In this document: in pieces, positions 14,119 through 28,001 of the stretch
Position numbering within the stretch: the first letter of the stretch is position 1
Layout: every line of letters starts with the position of its first letter
Source of the DNA: Monocercomonoides exilis
Taxonomy: Eukaryota; Preaxostyla; Oxymonadida; Polymastigidae
DNA length: 64,000 nt
Direction: 5' to 3'
NCBI GenBank assembly: GCA_001643675.2
Contig: LSRY02000027.1
Coordinates: forward strand, 810,501 to 874,500
The notes under the pieces: generated by a model
Told to the model about the DNA's origin: nothing
The model's input: only the letters and a program-made list of their open reading frames with translations
Databases searched by the model: none
Made by a program: the position numbers and the translations under genes

Positions 14119-17100
14119 TATATTTCTTTGTTCATCCAGAGACACAAAAATATCATCACAATTTTCTCGATAGGTATTTTTGAAAATATCAAAAAAGTGA
14201 TTTCCAATTATAAACAGTATTTTATACGCCTGAAACACATATGATACCTGCAACTATCTCTAGCTTCAATGAATAAAATTTTTCAACACATAAGGCATCT
14301 TCTGTTCGCTATAAATGGTTAAAATCTCATTAGTCAATTCTATGTTGCTTCATTATCTTGGAATAATTTCGTTTTTTGAGAAATATTTGATTTGCGATCT
14401 GGAAAGTGAGACATCAACGTGATCAAAATAGATCCATCCCTTAAATAGAATTCATTTTTTCCATAATTCAAAAGAGAGTTTTCTCAAAAGCCCGGAGGTT
14501 TTTAATATAAATTCTGGCTTGTAAATGAATAATAAGTGGTTAAATACTATAAAACTCAGGTTTTTGAATTGTGGTGTATAACTTCCCTCTATAAAATAAT
14601 TTCTTTTAAAATATTTCTTGGATTATTAATTAATAATCAAAAAAGAAATAATTTTGAAAATACGCAGATTCCATCTTTGTTGATATTTTCTGAAAAAGTG
14701 AATATTTTTATGTTTATTGACAATTATTAAAAATAGAGGTTCAATTTTTCATCGTTTTAACGAATATTGACTGAATATAATATTTTCAGCACTTTCCGGC
14801 ATTCAGCCAAAAACTAATTTTTCACATAAAATGTTTTGTTAATAAATACTCAATTTGATTAATTTTGAATTATTAGTTTAATAATCTCAAATAACAAGTT
14901 CAACAATTTTGAGTAATAATTAGTTTTTGTCACACAAAAATCAATAAAATGGAAAAGAGCACAACTCTTTGAAATAAAAATAAACGAAAGATATTTTTGT
15001 TTGTTTCATGACTGCATGATAAAAAACAAACAGAAGAAGTGAAATGGTTTTTTTAAAAGAAAAAGAAGCAGAAAATGTTGGATATTAATTGAAAATACTC
15101 AAGATCTCTTTAAATAGAAAAAAAAAAATCAGAAAAGGTTAAAAGCCGTCACAAAATCATGCTTATTCGTGCTTCAGTTTAATTTTCTCCCAATAAAAAT
15201 ATATATTAATTTTGCTGTGATTTTTTTCAAAAAATGCTCGGTATAAAAAAAGGCAACCATAAAAATATTTATGTTAGGATTGTTAATGAGATTGCCAATG
15301 AATCATCCCACAATCAGCACTTTTACCCGCAATGATTTATACGTTTTATTATTTTTAATCGACTCTAAGTTTCTGATAAGCCGCAACTGGGTTTGAAAAC
15401 ATTTTTTTCCAAATTATAAAAAGTCAAATAAAAACCAAAACAGGCCTTTAACAGTGGAAGTATGACTTTATAATTTATTTGCTATTTCAAATGATTTTTT
15501 TCAATGCACTTTGATATGGAGATTGGTTGACTCGACGTGCTGAATATGCCACTTCCCCAAGGATTTGTGCAGGGCACAGCTTGAAGCTCAAAATTTAAGA
15601 TGCCAACAACGTCAGCAACATCCAATGGTAAAATTCATTATTTATTGGTACTTCTATACAGAATTTATTTTATTTTATTTTTTTAAAGATAAAATGACAA
15701 TATAAATATTTTTTAGTTTATTCGCAAATAAGGCATATCATCAAGTCGGAACGATTTTTATTGGCTAAGAATCAGAAATCTGCCAATTGGCACAATTGTT
15801 TGATTGTGTGCTTGTTGCACGCCTCGCTCTTTGAGAGAGAAGTGATATGATCCAAAAAAGAAGAAACAAAAAATCGATTGAATGGAGCATATTGGAATCC
15901 CTTCTGATTGGCAAGCAAAATGAACAACCACATTTATTTTTATTCGTCAGTCTTTCCTATTTCCGACTCAGAAATTTACATGTTTTCGCGGCCTTTTTAC
16001 TGCAACATTAATTCATCCAAAATCCGATATTTATGTTACAAATATTCTGTTTGCTCACGCCGGCAGCGAGAAATTACAGTCCGGCAATTTCCTCTTCTTA
16101 GAATTCATCAATTATATACTGCTGCTCAACAGAAAAAATGCCAGAAATCAACTGCTGCTCGACAAGGACCTTGATTCCATGGCAGTGCTGCCCTCTCCTT
16201 CGCTTTCGTTCTCGAAATCGATGGCATCTGAAACTGTGAGCATCACAGTGCCTGCTGGGAAACGCTGAATAAACTCCCTTTTCATTGCAATTAGCGTTGG
16301 GCGGTTGCCTTGCTGAGGAGAAAAAAGCGTGATGCAGCACCTCTGCGTATGAAGATTCCAGCACTTTTCTTAAATCTGGTCTTTCTCCGTTCACAATCTT
16401 CTGTCCCGCCACCTCTGCTTCATACTCCCCGAACGGGATCTGGAGCGTCAAGCACTCCCACAGCATCATTCCAATCGAAAAGGCAACTGACTCCTTTGTT
16501 GCTCCCATCTTCTTGTTGATCAACAGCTCTGGTGCCTTCCATCTCAGGCACTCCTTTTTGAAGTCATCCTCATCCTCAAAGGCGGATGAGGGCAGAGAGT
16601 CATCATCATCATCATCGCTGGCAGAAGTCACAACAGTTGATGAGGAGATGGAAGACGAGTCTGAATCATCATCAGACAAGAAGTCTGAGTGCATGACAAT
16701 GCAGATGACCATGTGTTCAGAGAACAATACAATGTGGGGACTCAAATTGGCTAATGATTGAAGTGAATTTTCCATTTCATCAAAGGAGTGGAGAGCAAGG
16801 TTAGCCACCCAGAACAGGATTTGAGCAGCTGTTTGTTCTCTCTCCTTCAATGTGCCAATCGCCATCTCCTTCTTTTCATTCCTTCCATGCAACAACATGA
16901 ACAGCGAATCCCTCAGATCCACAATGAGCTTCTCATGAGGCGAAGAACATGCCATTGCATCCACCAAGTTAGACATCGATGAGGTAGTTGGGCACAGATC
17001 CTCCCCCGAACAAAAGTCGATTCTGTGTCTGAAGTGTCTGTTGTTGAAGTGGACGAGATGGAAGGTGATGGTGTTCTCTTCCTTATCTCTTCTTCTTCTT

Positions 17101-20100
17101 CCTCAACTTTCTCCAATACCCAATCGGGAATGTTGTCTGAGTCCTTTCCAAGAATATATTCTGTGGAACCGCTCTCACTCAGCAAATGCTCAGATGACTC
17201 CGAGTGTCCCAAGCTTTTCTCATACACCCTCTTCTTTATCCTCTCATCGTCCTTCTTCTCGACATCCCCTGCCACTCTCCTCCACTGCTCCTCCGGCGAC
17301 ATCTCCATCGTCACCATCTCAAACGCCTTCGGATCCTTTCTGATGTTATCATTCACAATCTCTTCTAATTCCTCCGTTCGTCTTTTTGACTTTCTCCATC
17401 TTATTGTAACGGCAATGGATGCAATGAGGACAATTAAAAGTATTATTGACATTACAGCAACAATAACTGGCCACATTGATCCCTCTTTTTTATCCAAGTT
17501 AGTTTGTACTTCGTACTCTTTCCTTTGCTCTGTGATATTTTTCAGGATCCACCATGAAGTTATCCCACACTTTCCAGAGCTCCAATACTCGATTGCTGTC
17601 TTCACTTCCACCTCTGCCCCGGCTCCTGTGATTGTGCTCGCTGCAATCAGTCCCTCCACTTCTTTCTCAGAAACAAACCCATCCTCGTCGAACATCTTCG
17701 TTTCAATAGCCTCCTCATCACCAATGCTGCTAACAACCTTGAATGATAGATTGCATGGAAGAAGAAGCAGCCCTGCAAATGCCAACCTCATTTCGTTTCC
17801 GGCTTCTTCTATTTCTACAGACTCTAGCACAGGAATGAAAAATGATGATGCTCTTTCTGAAACAATCCCTTCAAAACTGCACCCTTCATTCAACATCCAT
17901 AACGATGAATTATCCTTCACCCCATCTCCTCCTTTCAAGCTCACCACATTCACTGTTCCACTGCCTGAGCAAGCAACATTTCTACGCATCGATGGATATC
18001 CACTGACGAGTGGATTGTTTTCCGTGAATTCTCCCTTCTCAATTGTCATTGCTCCGTCGGAAACATACACTCCCCCTCGCGAAGAGTTGCATATTGTTGT
18101 GTCTTTTATCAAGGTTATGCACTTCCAAAACGCAAGCATCGATTCATTCCATTGGCAAATGCCCTCTAATTTTGGTAATTCATGAGATATCTCATCTCTT
18201 GCCCCAGCAAAAGTGCAACTCTCAAATTCGACACTTTTGCTGGATCGCACTTCGATTGAAGATCCTGTAACATCATCTATTGTGCATTCGTAAACCGAGC
18301 AGTTCACCATGCTTATTTTCGTTTTTTCGTTTTCAAGTTCAGCTAATGAAGCTCCAAACGATGGGCGAGTAATGTTCTGAAATACTGAAATACCCATTGA
18401 CAGAATATTCCCCAAAGTGCTGCTGCTTGAACAGAAAACCGAGCCATCATCAATGCGCAGATCGCGAAGTGTTGCATCTTTCAGAACAATGTCCGAGCTG
18501 TCCAGAGCAAAGAAGCATTTGCTTGCTTCAGCATCTATGATGTCAACTTCTTTCAGTTCCATTGTCGAATTGAACAGCTCAATCAGGCGTATCCCTCTTA
18601 TTTTCGTTATTGCAGACTTTGCCATTTTTATTGAACCTGCTGTGCATCGAAGAGCGCAAGGTACTGTATGTGCTGTACCCTCAGTCTTGTTTGAGCACAC
18701 TTCGCACGACTCCATCGACAAAGCCGCATCTTCTACAAGAAATAGGATATCACAACCAGAAACAAGAGATCTTGCAAAGATAAATCCTATGTTCTCAACG
18801 ATCACATTTCCGCCAATCCTGATTGCTGGATCTCCTTGCCGAGCCGTTCCTATCTCAATCCTTACACGCGCAATGGATTGCGCCAAGGATTTCAGTATCA
18901 TGTCTGACAGTTCCATCATCCCGTCTACCACGCTTTCCAGATCCACAAGTAATCTGCATTCGTAATCAGCAACAAGATGGCCCAGCCCATAATTCACACT
19001 TTTGCATGGGCGAGAAAAAGTGCCACATTGCCGCCCATTATTACCACCCCTGCTTGCCGAAGAAGAGACAAATATTGTGCTTTGCAGCAGCGTTGATATG
19101 AAGTCAAACAGATCAATAGGCGCTTCGTTTGCAATATCGATCCCGAAGATAGCATTGCTCCTGTTGTACTCGTTTTCCCTCAAATCCATCTTGAACTGAG
19201 TGTCGTTCACCTGCTTCGAGATCTCGATGCACTCCACAAATATGTCTCTTCCTTTCCATCCGCTGTTTCCGGAAAATTTGCACTTGTCAAAAATAAAGTT
19301 CAGCTCCCCAAACAGCTGCGATTTCACATAAATGCCTCCTCCTTTTCCAGTCTCGGGCGAGCATCCGCACTGAGACACATTTGACTGCTTCATCTCAAGC
19401 GATCCCCTTTCGTTCAACTCAAAGAATACAGCGCCTCCTTTCTCTGAGCTCAGAGCTTTACACCCATCAAAGCATGAGCTGTTGATCGCAAGAGTCGTTG
19501 TGCTTCTTCCGCGGCAGCATATAATGCTCGGCCCGTTTTGATGAGCAACACATAGTGCAAAATACGATTCGTCCAAAGAGATGTGTGTTTCCTTCTCTTC
19601 ATTTTGACTGGCGGATTCTTCTATCTCCATCAGCACGCTCCCGCTTTCGATGCTGCACGAGTGCATTTGAAGGCTCTTTAGCACACACTCGCATCCTGAT
19701 GTTATCGTAAAGACAGAATATATCATATTCACGCTTTCTATTGAAAGGGAATGAACTTTCACCGAGCCCTGCTTTGCCGCAACAAATCCTTGCCTGTGAT
19801 TTCCGTTTTCCTTTCTCGACTGCAACAAGCAATTGCTCAGCTCAAGTCTCCCCTTTGCATGATTTATCACTGCTTTTATCTCATTATCAAAGTCTTCCGT
19901 TAGCACAAACTTTATCAGCCCAAACTTCAATTCTCCTGAGTTCTCTATAAAAGTTTCGCCTTCTCTTGAACTCTTTTTGTCAAATATCAGAGAAGAATAT
20001 TCCTGTTCCTCTGTATCGTCTGTACCAGAGGAAAACGCATAATTAGTCATGTTGTATGAATCATTGACTTCTGCCGAACCTTCAATGATTAATGCTTTTG

Positions 20101-23100
20101 AAACTACCTCTCCAGCACAGTGTGCGATTCCTTGCCATAACGACAAGCAAGGCTCCTCAGAGCTTCCACAGCGAGCAAAATCATGACCTTTATCAGATAT
20201 ATGAATTGTTGATGAACGGTAATCAACAAGAAACTTGAATAAGTCGCATTCGTCGAACACCATGTCTTTCCCCACATACAGCTCGCCGTCTGCGCTGCTT
20301 GGCCCCCACAAAAAATCAAAGCTTGCATTGGTCACAGTTGCATTCAAGTCAGACGAGACAAGAAACATATTCTTCCCAACATTTGCGTTGTTTTCACTAA
20401 AATCGACGCCATGCAAGCTAAATGGGGTTGATGATGCGCTTTCGTTACAATCCAAATACAAAAAACCCCCTCTTCCGCTTGCCGTCGAGCAGCTGCAGTT
20501 TCTGCCTGTTGTGTTCGTCATGACAAATTCATCAAGCGCATCCAACACAACCATCTGAACTCCGCCAGCACTACACTTAGAAGAACTGACATTTTCATAT
20601 AAACCTCCCTCAAAATAGGTATCTGCCAATAAGTTGAAAGGAGAAACCGCAAAAGCCATGTTAATGATTGTCGTATTGACGATCTCACTTTTTCCTGATC
20701 TTGTCTCAAGCACATGGTATCCAACTGATTCGGCACTTGCTGTCGAAAATGAGCACGCATCCATCGTGATTATCTCAGCTGGCGCCTCGCTGAGCAGAAG
20801 TGCATTAATGTCATCTGAAATAATCGGAGGAATGACAAATTCTATCCTCCTGATGGTCAGCGACAACTCGTTCAGAAGGACACATTTCCTGCTGTTTGCT
20901 TCAACTCCATCCATTACAATTACCCTCGCAAGCTCAGCGATCGACGATTCCTGTTTCTCATGCTCCAAAACAAACGTTGAGAGGTTATGATAATCAGCCA
21001 AGCATGTCTCGTCTCTGATCTCCAAGACTTTCAAAAGAGAATCTCTTTCCATATTCTGCACGCCTCTCCAGAATGTGTGGCACGCCATCTCCTTCTTTCC
21101 ACATCCCAGCACATCCAAACCTTCTGAAGACACACAGATTTCGCTCGAGCAATACTGCGTCAACAGCAAATCCAGATCCACCACTTTTCCGCGAAATAGG
21201 TCCGAATCTGTTCCGGCCATATCGGCTTTCCCATTTTCTCTGTCCCCAGCAATCGACACAAATCGACTGGAAGCAATACTCTCGTTCAATGCTTTGCATA
21301 CAACAAATACATCTCGACCATACTTCCCGCTATTTCCGGCAAATGAAATGCTCTCCAGAGAAAAATTGCTGTTTGAGTTATTTCCCAAGCTTAATAGCAG
21401 GCCTCCTCCTTTTCCGCTGCTTTGATCCACACTGCACTCAGAAATCGATGTATTTCGCATTTTCAAGCATTCTTTGTTATCCAGCTGGCACAGCATAAAC
21501 CCGCCTTCTCCATTCTCAGCCCCATTGCTACAGCATCTGAAGGAACAGTTCCCTGATATTTCTGTTGCATGAACCCCAGTAATGCTAATAAATGGCCCTT
21601 CAGATGATGAGCAGACAGCCACTTCAGAATATTCGACTTTCACATTCTTTGCATTGACTGCCTGTATCAATCCATGCTCCTGGCCATGTGCCGACACATC
21701 CAAAGCGGTCAAGTGAGAAACGATCAGCTCTCCACCATCTACCACAGCAACTCCTCCTTTTCCTGAAAAGACGATGCCTGGCACAGACACATTGTTGAAG
21801 CGGATGCTGCTGCCACATCCTTTGGCAATCCACATCGTTGTGCATGCCGACTCCTCGTTTGTGGTGCCTGCTGCCAGCTGGATTGCACACTTCGTAATAA
21901 ATATTTTCCCTGCACTCCCGCTTATCACAGCATCAACAGAACTGGATGTTGGTAGCATTATGATCAGATCGGTGACAGTCATGCTTGTCGAAGAATCACC
22001 GCGAGTCTGAGACAGACAGCCACCTGACTCCACATAAAGAATCGATCTTTCTGCTTGGCTGCCTCTCAACGTCAGGGGAGCATTATCTCTTTCCATTTTC
22101 TTGCTGATCCTGCCTGAATCGTTGATGTGCAGAAACATTTTTGACTCGTCCATTTTTCTAAAGCCTTCATACAGATCGCCACATGGCTTTAGGTCGTCTC
22201 CACAATCGCTTTCATTGGATCCTCCTGCCATCACGAACACGATGTCAGTTTTGGGGGGAAATAGAAACCTCAAAATAGTTTCGCTGATCTGCGCCGAAAC
22301 ATCGCTGTCTGCAGTCCATAGCGTGCTGCTATCCTGCCCTTCAACTGCAGATCCTTCCCAATGCGCTATATCGATCATGTTGCGGGGCGAAGGACACACC
22401 ATGAACACATCTCTTCCCAGATATGCCTTGTTCTGCCCGAAGTTATCGTTCATCATGGAGTAGTGGGTATCCATGGCTCCCAGTTTCACGTACAGCCCAC
22501 CTCCCAATCCTTCGACTGTTGGCACCTCGCACGAACTCACGGAGTTGTTGTCGAATATCAACTGCCCTCTTGATTCCACATTTGCATATATTGCTCCTCC
22601 TGTCAGTTCTGCAGCGCACTTGCATCTGTCAAATGTGTTGTTTCTAAAAGTGGCTGACCCGTCTTCATCGAAATTCCCGCTGAATGCTGCCCCTTTTCCT
22701 GTTCCGCGAGTGACTCCATTAAACAGTGTGTCTAATATTGTCACATCTGCCTTCCCGTTCGCCTCAATCATGCAGCAGCTCACTTCCTCTGCATTTCCAA
22801 ATCCGCTCTTTTCAACTTTTAGGATACACCCTGGTCCGACTTCTATCAGCCCTCTTGTGCCGCTTTTCTGCACTCCCTCCCAGTGCACATTGCTCAGTTG
22901 TGCCTCGGAGCTTCTTCCGATGCTCCGAACAGATATCAGATATTCAGATCCAAACAACATGTTGCACACTTCGAAATCCATCACAACCAATTTTCCCCCT
23001 TCAACGGCAAACAGCCCGAACAATGGCTGCTGCCCTGCTTCTTTCATTTCAGCCGAGCAGCCGTTCACAATGCAAGTGGAGCTTGAGCATAATAAGAGCA

Positions 23101-26100
23101 CTTCTCTCATCGACAGCGAAGGAGGAAGGAGAAAAGTGATGTTATTGAATGTGATCGCATTTCCGGTCTCAATCAAGCCGATTCCTTCTCCGCTTCCTCC
23201 AGAATTCACTGCAATCTTGTGTCTTTCTTCTGCTGTGTCGATGAACATTTCTTGTGTTTTGAGAGCAAGATGATCGCGAAATGCGAAGGATTCGAGAAGC
23301 CTGAGGATTGCTTTTCCTTCTTTGAATCTGTTCGCCACAGCATAAGGAATCGACGGACAGGGAAAGTCTATGTATCCACACACCCGACATTCCTCCGCAG
23401 AATCTCCGCCAATGAGCACGGGTTGTGGAGGATCTCGCAAAAACAGCACCAACGGAACAGCGGTTGAAGTGACTTCATTCTCATAGCCGCAAAACTCGTC
23501 GAAGTCTGGTGCCTCCTCTATCTCAACATCTATCACAATGTTCATTGACTCCCTCGTGACTCTCTCACTTAGGTTGTCCGAGCTAACAAACATGTTCTTC
23601 CCTCTCCATGCATTGCATTCTGAAAATGACACAGTGGCGAGCCTGAAGGAAGATGCGCCCCAACACGAGACAAACAGTCCGCCCCCTAAGCCCCTGCCAC
23701 TCGCTGAGTCGCTTGGCACTGAGCATCTCCACAAAGAAGTATTGGTTATCCAAAGCCTCTGACGGTTTCCTTTTGCTGTCATGATCCCTCCTCCAACGCC
23801 GCTTCCAGCGCAAACGCTGCAACCGTCGAATGTGCAGTCTTCAATCTCAATTGCTGTTTCTCCTTCTTCTTCTCCATCCTCTTCTCCTTCTTTGACAGAA
23901 ATGCAGGAAGAGTTTCCATCTGCGTGGCGCACGCTTCTGAATGTGCAGTTGATGAAAGAAGTTGCACTCAACGGACTGATCATGACAGCTGATTCTTTGC
24001 AAGTCAGATCGACGGCAGACGAGCTCGAGCCAAACACTACATCTTTCCCATCAAAGCTGCCTTTAACTATTTCGAGCAAGAAGCATCCGAGTCTGTGCTC
24101 TTCACCTGTGCTGAATGTGCATTTGTCGATGTGCAGCATTTTACTCGAAGAGATGATGCATGCTCTGCTTCCTGTTTGCACAATCGGAAGGATGATTTGC
24201 AGATTTCGCACAGTCAGCTCAATTGACGAAGTGATAGCGGCATTTTCCTCTCCCCCAAGAGAATTGTTCACAGCCACTGCCGAATCTCCTGCGCTTCCAA
24301 TCAATGAAAACTCCGATCCAGAAGATGCATTGCCATTGAGAAAGTTCAAATGCCAAGTGTGTGGAAAAGGGAGTGCAGACGCTGAGCTTGATGGATTGAG
24401 TTCGTGTAATGCCACTGCTGCGTTCAGATAAGACCTTGAGGAAACACAAAGCGAGAAGAGTGGAAGAGAGGATGTGGAAGAAAACTGTTTTGTGCGCCGA
24501 AGAAGTATTTCGTAATCAAGTGTCTTGCACGGTGTCTGCTCAAACCCGCAGGCACTAAAGTCGCCTCCACTCTCCTCATCCGCAAATCCACACCCGCTGA
24601 AGTTATCCCACAGATACACCACCAGAGGAATTGCATACTGCTCGTTTGTGGTGCTCCTCTCAAACCCGCTCAATCCCCTTATATCCCTCAAGTTCACTGC
24701 CATTTTCACTCTTTCAGGAGTAATAAGTCTCGACAAGTCTGCAGCAACAACAAACACATTATTGCCCCTTGCGGCAACACAGTTGCTGAACAGGGCAGAT
24801 TCCAGCAATATATCTTCTGCATTGCCAATCATTTCAATGAATATCCCGCCTCCATTCCCCGACCCCTCCGCATCCCTTTCCTGGGCCTCGCATTTCCTCA
24901 GCTCCACAGCACACTCAGCATCCCCCAGCTGCATCGACGAGCCGCTCTCCAGCTTCACGCTCATCCCACCACCATTCCCGTCGATGCTGGTGCAGTTCTC
25001 AAACACTCCTCCAACAACAATCAGCGTGCTTCCGCGCTTCACAACCCCCTCGACGACGCATCCTCCGCTTCTTTCAAGTTTCATGTTGCTGGCTGTGTTA
25101 TTCGCAAGCTGCACAACTGCACTTCTGCTCGCATCAACCGCTCCGCTGTCGCTCATCTTTACAAAGTGGCAGCATAACGCTCCGTCTTGCCAAGCAAGTG
25201 TCGAATTCCTCAGTTCTATGCTGCTCCCTGCTTTTGCCTCAATCAGTCCAGTCTCCGCTGTTGTGGTTGTGTTTGTGAGCGACAACTTGTCCAGTCTTGC
25301 ACTGGCACACGTATTCTCGATTACAAACAGGCTGACTCCGCTCATGCGCAATCCCGCTGCATTGAATTGAATGCACTCCAATGACCCGCCCTTCATGCAA
25401 ATCAGCCCATAGCTCACAGCTTCTGTTTGCTGATCCATTTGTATCCCGCAAAGAGACAGCTTCAGTGTTCCGTTCAGCCCCTGGATCAGCACTGCATTGC
25501 TTGACGAGTCCGAAGGAGACAATCTGCCGGGCACAGCGAACATCACGTTTGTAATGTCCGTATTGGCTTTTGCAGCAATCATAGCTTCTGCATTTGCAGC
25601 TCGTGATGCTCCAACTCTGATCTTTTCCTGTGCCGTACACCCTATGTCCCATGCTGGGCCAGTCATCTCCGCTGCATCATTCCAGACAAATCCGCTGTTC
25701 AGCACGATTATTCTTTTTGTGTTTTCAAAGAGCAGCAGTCCTGTGTACTGAACTGAACAGCATGGATACTCTTTACTGCCACATCCTCTGAAGTCGCGGC
25801 TTTTCTCTCCCCCAACATACCCTTTTCCTCCAAATTCAATCAGGAAGGCTTTCAGCGGCACTGGATCTGTGCCAAATCCGTCTTCGTATCCCATCAGATC
25901 GTCATCCTCCATGCTATCTGTGCCAAAGGCAATCGAATCTCTGCTAATTACTGTGCTCAGACGCGGAGCGCTCACAAACATGTTTCTGCCTTTCCACCCA
26001 TCGCACGACTGAAAATCAACGTGCTGGAACTTGAATTTTGCATCTTCCCCAGAGACAGTTACATACGACCCTCCACCCCTGCAAGCAGGTCCTTCCTTGG

Positions 26101-28001
26101 AAACTGTGCATTGTGAGAACAGTGCCAGTGAACTCTTTCCAATTTCCATGAAGCTCCCTTCTCCAAGGCTTGCCCAGATCCCCCCTCCATCATTGCTGCT
26201 GCATCCGCAATTTGCCAGCGAAGTGTTGTCCAGATCCAGTGTGCATGCGCTCTGAAGCGAGCCATGAATTGCTGCTCCACTTCCTGAGCTTCTCACAATC
26301 TCTGAAAATGTTGCATTTGCGCACACTGTGGATCCTCCCTCCACCGAAATTGCAGCTGCATCCGCAAGCGAGAATCCCACAATTTTGGTGCTTAACAGAT
26401 TCAGTTTTCCAGCAGATGCAACAAGGATTAAGGGAGATTCGAACCTGGCAGAAGCGGCTGATTGTGCGCCTCCTGGTGCGATTATGCATTCCTCAAGAAC
26501 AAAAACTCCTGATGAAGTGATCTGTGCAAGAGGGCATTCAGAGGATATCGACGAATCATGCACAAATGAAGAAGTAGTCCATCTCAACTCACCACCAGCC
26601 ACACTTATCAACGGCTGTTGCAGTGGCAAAGGCGATGCAGTGATGTCTTTGCTGATGATAGTCAGCTCGTTTGAAACGCCCTTCACCAGCACTTTTATCC
26701 TCTCAACCACAAGCGGACATTCGCTCAGGCTTTCAGACTCCAGCTGCACAATAGGCTCGTCCTCTGCTCCGATCCCCCACAGCGGCATTTCGAGCGCAAT
26801 GGCAATTGTTTTGCACTTTCTTTCTGCCCAACCGCACATCCCTTCTCCGCTTCCTCTGGCACTGCTCACATAAATCGGATAGTTCATGTGCCGCAGCCAG
26901 CCATCGCACACGACATCAGCCACCACCACTCTCCGTTCTTTGTTGGTGAATGTTCGGCAAGTCTCAAGCGATGTCTCATTGAACAATGACGTCACATTGT
27001 TTGCAACGTGAATATCGTGTCCTTCGTCCGATTCGGAAGTGTTGTTTCGGAATAAGCAAAAGAGGAGTTGACATGTGGATTCGTGGCTGGGATGCGTATG
27101 TATGGTTATTCCTCCTCCAAGAATTGCTGATACCAAGTTTGAAAATACACAATTTTTGACAATTGTTTTGCATGATGAACCAATGTCAATTCCACCACCA
27201 CCTTGATCGGTTCCATTGCATCTGCAGTTTTGGAATAAGCATTGATCAATAATGTCACCTTCATTACTAGTGTGATGATTAATTGCTCCTCCACCCATCA
27301 CGTCTGAGCTATTTTCAAATAGACAACTATCAATAATCAGTGAATCTTCATTATATATAATACAACATCCTCCATAATACCCTGATTCACAAAAAGAGAA
27401 ATTTGTACTAATGAGATTTATGGTTTGTTTTATTGCAGAATATATTGCACCTCCACTTGAAGAACTTGAGCAATGCTTGAAGCTACATCTTTCAATGATC
27501 AAGGAATTATTTGCTGAATGGAAAATTGCACCTCCAGATCCTTGATGAGTTCTGGTCATAACGAAGTCCACATCACTGAATAAAGAAACATTTGAGGAAG
27601 ATGTGTCGGTTCTTTCTGTGATTAGCTCTCTTTGCCGATTGCATTTGTGAAAAGAGCAATTCAGAAAAGCAAAGCCTCCTTTCCTGCAGATGCTTTCAAA
27701 AAGGCTGCCATGCAGTGCATTTTCGACACATTCAAACATGGACAGTTCAGCCAGCATTGTGCATGCGGAACATGAAGCAGTATGCTTTTCATTTTGGGGG
27801 AAAGCTGAAGGAGACAGCGAAATGTTGGAAAAGTGTGTATTGCTGATGTGGAGGTGCTCCAGAGTGTTTGATGAAAAGAACGGCAAAGATTCTTCCAGTG
27901 AAAATGATGAAAACGATGACGAGGAAACAAACAGCATTGAATATGCAGTATTTCTGCTCAGACTTTGCAAAGATGGATCGATCAGCGGTTGGACGGTGTG
28001 T
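14045..28001. repeat. Right arm of giant inverted duplication
   Basis: This is the reverse complement of 1-13950. Position 28001 pairs with position 1, so the outer end of the repeat cannot be seen; sequence from 28002 on may or may not still be duplicated in the DNA left of the window. The two arms flank an unpaired core at 13951-14044. Confidence 0.93.
14119..16147. other. AT-rich spacer of right arm
   Basis: This is the mirror image of 11857-13876 and lies between the central element and the stop of the right-arm gene. I see no supported gene in it. Confidence 0.7.

Noticed and set aside
13742-14253. Two overlapping frames (81 and 106 codons) facing each other at the palindrome centre
   Set aside because: They are the same inverted-repeat sequence read from both arms and cover the MITE ends; no coding signal.
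17025-18185. 386-codon plus-strand frame opposite the tail of the right-arm gene, and its mirror at 9819-10979
   Set aside because: It is the antisense shadow of the membrane/juxtamembrane region of the giant gene; Ser-rich translation without any family signature.
22473-26873. Several 180-280 codon plus-strand frames (for example 22473-23273, 24525-25370)
   Set aside because: All lie antisense within the beta-helix ectodomain and mirror frames in the other arm; composition follows from the complementary codons.
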